64,000 nt of DNA from Corynebacterium tuberculostearicum (lineage in GTDB: Bacteria; Actinomycetota; Actinomycetes; Mycobacteriales; Mycobacteriaceae). The translations under genes and the position numbers were made by a program. The DNA is taken from positions 1,674,001 to 1,738,000 of the forward strand of contig NZ_CP073096.1 in assembly GCF_030503735.1 (NCBI RefSeq), in the 5' to 3' direction. Positions 59,286 to 64,000 of this stretch are shown one piece after another. Below the pieces are notes generated by a model. It did not search any database and was not told the origin of the DNA. It was given only the letters and a program-made list of their open reading frames with translations. The first letter of the stretch is position 1, and each line of letters opens with the position of its first letter.

Positions 59286-60065
59286 ATGCCTTCTTCTACC
59301 TACCTCATCCCCCACCGTGGCTTAGGCGCCGTGCAGGCACTGCCCATCTACGGGGCACAGACGAAGGAAAACCGGGAGTTCACCGTCACCTTGGCACCTC
59401 GTAAGGACGGCGGCTTGCAGGTGCGCACCGACTCCCCCATCGGACACATCACCAGCGCCGACCGCGCCGAGTACCCCGAGATTGATCTGCTTTTTCGCGC
59501 CGGGCTTACTCCTGCGGCCACCGCGGCACCGCAGTCCGATGGCGCCCTCTCGCTGCTCCTTCCCCGGCCGGGGCTCTGTTTGCCGGCCAATAACCCGCCG
59601 GCGGGCCCGTGGACGATGTTGGGCTACGCCCCTCCCATCGACATCACCGATCTCCCCGCTGATCTAGACATCCCTGCCCAGGCCCGCATGCACGTACTGG
59701 TCACCCTCACCCCTAGCGCCGCCGGTACCGGCGCCGATGCTTATTTGGGCCCGCGGCTGGTGGGGCGGTTGGATGAGGTGGACGTCGCCAAGCAGGGCAC
59801 AACCCTGGCCCATGCCTACCATGCCCCGCGCAGCACCGGCCGCGTGCTCAGCATTTACGCGGGCCCGCCACTGCCGGAATCGCTGGAAGCCTCGCTTGCC
59901 GACGCCACCCCAACCTCCCCCGCCGCTACCGAGACCTTCGAAACCACGAGCTTCCGCGCCGTCAACGTCGATGACTCCGCACCGCGCCGCCAACAGTGGT
60001 GGCCCACCCTCATTGCCCTGCTGGTAATTGCAGCGCTTATCGCCGTACTTATTTTTATTCTGTAG
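59286..60065 (+). CDS. Uncharacterised protein with 'PANNPPA' domain and C-terminal membrane anchor (paralogue A)
   Basis: A 259-residue protein of unknown function. Residues 1-110 and about 120-185 form a two-part region also found in the 705-residue protein downstream: YLIPHRGLGAVQALPI, SPIGHITSADRAEYPEIDLL (recalling the HIRAN-like VGHLS fold), LPRPGLCLPANNPPAGPWTM, and YLGPRLVGRLDE...HAYHAPRSTGR. A single helix at the very end (WWPTLIALLVIAALIAVLIFIL) marks it as a tail-anchored membrane protein with the domain in the cytoplasm. AGAAGG precedes the ATG at 59286. The second IS inserted 75 bases after its stop. Confidence 0.75.
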   Translation: MPSSTYLIPHRGLGAVQALPIYGAQTKENREFTVTLAPRKDGGLQVRTDSPIGHITSADRAEYPEIDLLFRAGLTPAATAAPQSDGALSLLLPRPGLCLPANNPPAGPWTMLGYAPPIDITDLPADLDIPAQARMHVLVTLTPSAAGTGADAYLGPRLVGRLDEVDVAKQGTTLAHAYHAPRSTGRVLSIYAGPPLPESLEASLADATPTSPAATETFETTSFRAVNVDDSAPRRQQWWPTLIALLVIAALIAVLIFIL

Positions 60066-60111
60066 AAACTTTTGGGGCAGGATAACACCCCTTTCTCGCC
60101 GGGTTGGGAAA

Positions 60112-60139
60112 TTGGAAATCGCCCCTAGCGGTGCTTAAA
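60112..60139 (+). promoter_or_regulatory. Promoter of paralogue B, interrupted by IS copy 2
   Basis: TTGGAA (60112-60117), 18-base spacer, then TAAA at 60136-60139 where the IS begins. The matching TAAA repeat after the IS is followed by AT, so the uninterrupted site read TAAAAT, a good -10 box. The -35 is now 1.4 kb from the -10. Confidence 0.45.
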
Positions 60140-60199
60140 TGAACTGCTCCCCATTAGTTGGACTGAGAAATCAGTTACCTACTAGTGGGGAGCAGTTGT

Positions 60200-60682
60200 A
60201 TGCATACACGTAGTTCGTTGTCGGCGGGGCAGCGGGAAGAATTGGTGGCCCTTTTCGAGCAGGGTTGTAGTTACTGGGCTGCAGCGCATCATGTCGGTGT
60301 TGGTGTTTATCCAGTTCGCGCTTTGTTTCGTCGGTTCTTGCTCCATGGCAAGCTGTGTCTTGTGGAAAAGCCTTCAAAGCAGCAGTACTCCTTCGAGATC
60401 AAAAAGGAAGTTGTCCAACGCCATCTCACTGGCGAGTCAAAGATGAGTCTTGCCCGTGAGTTTGGCCTGTCGTCAGACCAAGTGGTTGGATATTGGTCGC
60501 GGAAATGGCGCAAAGGCGGCGATGACGCCTTAAAACCGAAGCCGAAGGGCAGGCCTAAAGGTTCAGCTAAGCCGAAAGTGCTTTCTGAAGAAGATAAGCT
60601 ACGTCGCGAAAACGAACGGTTGCGGGCCGAAAATGCCTACCTAAAAAAATTGCGGGACTTGAGGAATCAGGGACGCGCCTGA
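60200..60682 (+). CDS. IS3-family transposase OrfA (copy 2)
   Basis: A 160-residue OrfA with helix-turn-helix parts (QGCSYWAAAHHVGVGVYPVR and GESKMSLAREFGLSSDQVVGYW) and a leucine-zipper-like end (EDKLRRENERLRAENAYLKKL). The ATG at 60200 (MHTRSSL) has GGGGAG seven bases before it and replaces the longer frame from 60185. The A-AAA-AAA stretch at the YLKK codons is a standard IS3 -1 slip site leading into orfB. Confidence 0.88.
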   Translation: MHTRSSLSAGQREELVALFEQGCSYWAAAHHVGVGVYPVRALFRRFLLHGKLCLVEKPSKQQYSFEIKKEVVQRHLTGESKMSLAREFGLSSDQVVGYWSRKWRKGGDDALKPKPKGRPKGSAKPKVLSEEDKLRRENERLRAENAYLKKLRDLRNQGRA

Positions 60683-60720
60683 AAGTCCAAGCGATCGTCA
60701 TCCTCAAGTCTCACCACCGC

Positions 60721-61542
60721 TTGGAGTACCTCCTAGAGGCAGCCGGTATGCCGCGGGCGACATTCTTCTACCACCAGAAACGACTCAGCGAGCCAGATAA
60801 GCACGCTGCGATCAAGGACGCTATCCGGGAAAGCTTCGAGGTTAACAAACATCGCTACGGCTATCGGCGAGTGTTGCTGGACCTGCGCAACAAGGGCTGG
60901 GTGGTCAACCACAAACTCGTTTACAAACTCATGCGCCAGATGGGGCTTCGGGCCAAGATCCGCCAACGCAGACCGTATATTTCCTACGCAGGAACTAAAA
61001 GTCGCATTGCTGACAACAAGCTTGACCGCAAGTTCACCCCAGACACGCCAAACACCGTCTTTGTCAGCGACGTCACCGAGTTCAGGGTCGCAGGCCGAAA
61101 AGTGTATTTGTCACCGGTGATGGACTTGTTCGACCGCTCAATCGTCGCTTACACCGTGGCTACATCGCCGACGGCAGCGTTTACCGCCGAATCCTTGACT
61201 AAGGCGATTGCAGCCTGCGCGCCGAAGCCTGGGTGGATGATGCACACCGATCAAGGCTTCCAGTACCAGCATTCCTCCTGGCGTAACCTGATCAGTGACA
61301 ACGGCGGTGTCCAGTCAATGTCGCGAAAAGCCAACTGCTACGACAACGCAGTAATGGAGAACTTCTTTGGCCACTTGAAAACCGAGATGTACCACGGAGA
61401 AGTCTTCGACACCGTCGAGGACTTTAACCAAGCCATCGAAGACTACATCCAGTGGTACAACACCGAACGCATCCAACAACGACTCAAGGGCCTGACCCCG
61501 ATGCACTATCGGAATCAGGCCCTTGAGTCCCTCACCGCCTAG
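60721..61542 (+). CDS. IS3-family transposase OrfB (copy 2)
   Basis: A 273-residue DDE transposase subunit: VNKHRYGYRRVLLDLRNKG, then Asp in VFVSDVTEF, Asp in HTDQGFQYQ, Glu in NAVMENFFGHLKTE. The frame is open upstream through the slip site, so a -1 shift in orfA gives a continuous OrfAB fusion (the trans-frame product of IS3 elements). It has no broken motif. The TTG at 60721 is a nominal start only. Confidence 0.9.
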   Translation: MEYLLEAAGMPRATFFYHQKRLSEPDKHAAIKDAIRESFEVNKHRYGYRRVLLDLRNKGWVVNHKLVYKLMRQMGLRAKIRQRRPYISYAGTKSRIADNKLDRKFTPDTPNTVFVSDVTEFRVAGRKVYLSPVMDLFDRSIVAYTVATSPTAAFTAESLTKAIAACAPKPGWMMHTDQGFQYQHSSWRNLISDNGGVQSMSRKANCYDNAVMENFFGHLKTEMYHGEVFDTVEDFNQAIEDYIQWYNTERIQQRLKGLTPMHYRNQALESLTA

Positions 61543-61617
61543 AATTAAACCAGTCCAACTTTTGGGGGCCAGTTCATAAAATGCGAAGTAACTACTGTTT
61601 CTCATGGAAAGGCCCCA

Positions 61618-63735
61618 ATGACTTCGCTGGATTCCGCCACCTACGTGGTCCCTGACCACGGTTTTGGCGTGATCCATAACCTGCCCATTGCGGATGTGTC
61701 GCCGGAGATTTTCAGCGACTTGCTCGAATCCACCGCCGCGAAAAACGGTTATCTTTCCGCGAAGCTCGGTCCCCGCACCGCCGAGGAAGGCTTCGCGGTT
61801 CGGATCGATGACTCGCTTGTGGGCCACCTCAGCGCCGCCGACTCCCAGGCCTACGCCCTCTTTGACTGGATTCTCAGCGCCGGCCTACGCCCACGCGCCA
61901 CCGCCCACGTGAGCATGACAGATGCCTCCGGCGAAGAATGGCCCACGCTCAACCTGCTCCTGCCGGCGCCACACCTGTGCATCCCCGCCAATAACCCGCC
62001 GGCGCAGCGCTGGACCATGCTGCCCGGCGAGACCACCGCCACGATGACGGAGTTTTCCAAGGACGTCACCGGCTTTCCGCAAACCGACGAGCACTACCTC
62101 GTCTCTTTGCGCACCCGTGGTTTCCTGCGTCAAAAAGCCGTTGATGTCTATGTCAATAGCACCTTCTTAGGCTCCCTTCCCCGGAACGCCGCCCGCGAGA
62201 TTGCCCCCGCCGTCCTCGACTGCACCAAGACCGGCCGACTCGCTATTGCCCACGGATACTTCCACTACAACGCCGATGACCGCCCCGCGCTCACCATCTA
62301 CGCGCACAACGCCACCAATAAGCACCACGCCGGCCTAGTTTTGGGCGTCGTCGCCGGTGGCACCGCCATCATGTCCGCTGCCACCGCAGCCCGCGCACAG
62401 GCCGCATCCGCTGTTCCCGGCGGCACTACTGCCGGTGCCACTACCGCCGACGTCTCCGCGACCAGCGGTTTCAGCGTCACCTCTGCTGCCGGTACTGCTG
62501 GCGCTTCCGGTGCTGTAACCTCGAACCTGCTAGCCGCAGCCGGCGTCGCCGTGCTCGTTGGTGGCGGTACCACCGTGACAACCGACCTGCTGAGCGACGA
62601 CGAAGCCCTTTCGGACACCAACGCGCATTCCACCGCGCCCGCTCCGGAAGACAGCCATTCCTCCCTCGATTCTTCCCACTTCGACGGCAATGGCCCCAAG
62701 CGTTCCGCGCACCCCGCCACGCCGCGCATCCACGATGCCGGCCCCACCAGCGGTACCTCGGCCCAGCCCCCGCTTGCCGACGCCCCCTCCTCTCCAACAC
62801 CGCACCACCACACCTCCCCTTCGCAGACCCCGAAAAAGCCCAGCGCGACGCACTCTCCTCACGCTGACCGTGCCCAGACCCACGCCCCTGCCTCCGACAA
62901 CCGACGTGGCCACCACGACGAGGATTCCCAGGCAATTTCCCGCGCCGCCTCCGCCGCGGGTGCTGCCGCCATGGCCGCAGCCAATGACGTCGCCTCGGCC
63001 CCAGCCCCGGCACCGGCACCGTCTCGGACCACGCCTGCCTCGACGCCATCCTCCAGCTCGGAACCCGCACCCCAGGTAGCGGCGGCCAAGACGCCGACCG
63101 CAACCTCCTCGTCCTCCCAGTCTGCAGAGCCTTCCCAGACCACGGAGTCCACGAAGAGCACGACATCTGCGGAGCCGTCCTCTGAGGTATCCTCGCCTGC
63201 CGAGCCGTCCGATCTGCCGACCTCAAACACGTCTACCTCGGAAAAGACAACTTCCGAGAAAACGACGACTGAAACCACCACCGCAGCCTCGACGGAAAAA
63301 CAGACCGCAGAGCCTTCCAGCTCCGCCAACAGTTCTGCCACGAGCGAGCCAACGTCTGAGCCGACCCAGGCTGCAGACCCGTCTACGCCTACCTCGGAGT
63401 CGACCGCGCCTACGACAACGTCTCCGTTGCTGACCTCGGAGTCCGAGCCTGAGCCGGTGCCGGATACCACTATCCCAAGTTCCGAGCTCGAGCCAACGCC
63501 AGAGCCGGAGACTACTGCTCCTACGACGACGATCCCTGGCTCAGAAATCGACCCCACCCCCGAACCAGAGATCACCGTAGAGCTCGAACCGGCACTGCCT
63601 ACGACGTACCGCAGCGCACCGGATGGACCGGAGGTGCCGCTGGTACCGTCCGAGCCGGAGGAACCCGGGCGACCTGAGGAGCCCGAGGAGTCAACGACCC
63701 CGCCGAAGGTCATTGTCATCGTTGTGGAAGATTAA
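61618..63735 (+). CDS. Uncharacterised membrane protein with 'PANNPPA' domain and long Ser/Thr/Pro/Glu tail (paralogue B)
   Basis: A 705-residue protein of unknown function. Residues 1-235 parallel the 259-residue neighbour: YVVPDHGFGVIHNLPIADVS, DSLVGHLSAADSQAYALFDW, LPAPHLCIPANNPPAQRWTM, then HGYFHYN. Two hydrophobic stretches follow (GLVLGVVAGGTAIMSAAT near 240-260 and LLAAAGVAVLVGGGTTV near 300-320), probably spanning the membrane twice or a hairpin. The remaining 380 residues are a low-complexity tail rich in Ser, Thr, Pro, Glu and Ala with repeats such as TTTIPGSEIDPTPEPE and SSELEPTPEPETTAPT. GGAAAGG precedes the ATG. The second IS lies 41 bases upstream. Confidence 0.75.
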   Translation: MTSLDSATYVVPDHGFGVIHNLPIADVSPEIFSDLLESTAAKNGYLSAKLGPRTAEEGFAVRIDDSLVGHLSAADSQAYALFDWILSAGLRPRATAHVSMTDASGEEWPTLNLLLPAPHLCIPANNPPAQRWTMLPGETTATMTEFSKDVTGFPQTDEHYLVSLRTRGFLRQKAVDVYVNSTFLGSLPRNAAREIAPAVLDCTKTGRLAIAHGYFHYNADDRPALTIYAHNATNKHHAGLVLGVVAGGTAIMSAATAARAQAASAVPGGTTAGATTADVSATSGFSVTSAAGTAGASGAVTSNLLAAAGVAVLVGGGTTVTTDLLSDDEALSDTNAHSTAPAPEDSHSSLDSSHFDGNGPKRSAHPATPRIHDAGPTSGTSAQPPLADAPSSPTPHHHTSPSQTPKKPSATHSPHADRAQTHAPASDNRRGHHDEDSQAISRAASAAGAAAMAAANDVASAPAPAPAPSRTTPASTPSSSSEPAPQVAAAKTPTATSSSSQSAEPSQTTESTKSTTSAEPSSEVSSPAEPSDLPTSNTSTSEKTTSEKTTTETTTAASTEKQTAEPSSSANSSATSEPTSEPTQAADPSTPTSESTAPTTTSPLLTSESEPEPVPDTTIPSSELEPTPEPETTAPTTTIPGSEIDPTPEPEITVELEPALPTTYRSAPDGPEVPLVPSEPEEPGRPEEPEESTTPPKVIVIVVED

Positions 63736-63786
63736 GCGGCGCGCCCTGTCCCCCTGCGCGAAATTTGGGATACTACACTGAGCTTA

Positions 63787-64000
63787 ATGAACAACACACC
63801 TGGCCCTACCCCGCAGCCCGCGCCGGCGCCTTCGCCCGCGACGGTGGCTTCGCGCCACGCGGCCAGGTCCGCAGCGCCCAAGCCGGGCATGGAACGGCGC
63901 ACTAGACCGCGCCGCGCGGTGCGGCCGTCCGGCGAACCGGATGCCGCGAAGCCCAAGCCGAAACCGAAGCCGCACCCACCTGCCCGCCACGAGCGACCGG
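63787..64000 (+). CDS. N-terminal part of a Pro-rich protein (cut by window end)
   Basis: ATG 63787 opens a frame that stays open to the window end (71 codons). The visible part is disordered: Pro- and Ala-rich, then basic (RRTRPRRAVRPSG) and a Lys-Pro repeat (KPKPKPKPHPP). TACACT (63774-63779) is seven bases before the ATG, the leaderless pattern, which supports this start. In C. glutamicum the gene on this side of leuA is dnaQ-like, but nothing visible here proves that. Confidence 0.55.
   Translation, partial: MNNTPGPTPQPAPAPSPATVASRHAARSAAPKPGMERRTRPRRAVRPSGEPDAAKPKPKPKPHPPARHERP

Larger units (their letters stand above)
60140..61576 (+). mobile_element. IS3-family insertion sequence, copy 2 (1437 bp)
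   Basis: It has the same terminal inverted repeats as copy 1 (starting TGAACTGCTCCCC, ending GGGGGCCAGTTCA), and a four-base direct repeat TAAA (60136-60139 and 61577-61580). The orientation is the same as copy 1. The two differ at many positions but keep the same coding layout. Here the slip site has seven A and orfB is in the -1 frame, so this copy looks functional. A hairpin covers the orfA ribosome binding site (60147-60158 with 60181-60192). Confidence 0.92.

Noticed and set aside
62298..63719. Several long minus-strand frames opposite the Ser/Thr-rich tail
   Set aside because: They are Gly/Ser/Val/Asp-rich shadows of the repetitive coding strand without ribosome binding sites.

Overview
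The window (about 60% GC, nearly all coding, 64 kb) is chromosomal DNA of a Corynebacterium. The pointers are a secreted Ag85-type corynomycolyltransferase, an S-(hydroxymethyl)mycothiol dehydrogenase, a GlxR-type cAMP regulator with its adenylate cyclase, a WhcA/WhiB protein, a lysC gene carrying the internal beta-subunit start, and gene order that follows the Corynebacterium/Mycobacterium core (leuA, lysC-asd, sigC, katA; then PBP, whcA, glxR, nth, tlpA, nudix, marP, epoxide hydrolase, HAD, ssd, tad; then helicase, csp, topA, cyaB, holB). I cannot assign a species.

Layout. 0-4.3 kb: end of an unknown acidic protein, a mycolyltransferase, an M1 aminopeptidase and a DUF222/HNH nuclease-like protein. 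4.35-7.6 kb: rmlB-rmlCD(fused)-rmlA, the dTDP-rhamnose pathway for the cell-wall linker. 7.6-12.7 kb: mycothiol-dependent formaldehyde detoxification pair, SGNH esterase, acyl-CoA ligase, nagB. 12.8-20.6 kb: tRNA-Thr, holB, cyaB, a DUF418 protein, topA. 20.8-24.4 kb: DedA, cold-shock protein, DUF1998 helicase, small ORFs. 24.4-29.0 kb: a minus-strand tad/Flp-pilus-like operon headed by ssd. 29.1-29.25 kb: the actinobacterial 6C small RNA. 29.4-36.9 kb: HAD phosphatase, holin-like protein, epoxide hydrolase, MarP, CoA nudix hydrolase, TlpA, nth, a 29-residue membrane micropeptide and glxR. 37-43 kb: MBL, RidA, DUF4177, whcA, class A PBP, YqeY, phosphoesterase, tRNA-Pro. 43-47.2 kb: citrate transporter, YhgE-like membrane protein, lipoprotein. 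47.2-48.6 and 60.1-61.6 kb: two related IS3-family elements in the same orientation, with different target duplications (CAC and TAAA). Between them lie katA, sigC, a YkvI-like transporter, lysC-asd, a DMT transporter, a PIG-V-like mannosyltransferase and leuA. 59.3-63.7 kb: two paralogous uncharacterised surface or membrane proteins, now separated by the second IS.

The most informative non-textbook features are: a leaderless 17-codon leader peptide with CTA-CTC-CTT ahead of leuA (candidate leucine attenuator); the 6C RNA between ssd and the HAD gene; a widespread leaderless pattern (TANNNT, then about 7 nt, then the start codon) that fixes many starts; IS insertions into a terminator hairpin and into a probable -10 box; a one-base difference in the IS frameshift A-tract; and the paralogous 'PANNPPA' protein pair with a long Ser/Thr/Pro/Glu tail. 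I found no CRISPR array, prophage or biosynthetic cluster. All similarity statements come from recognising motifs by eye; no search was run.
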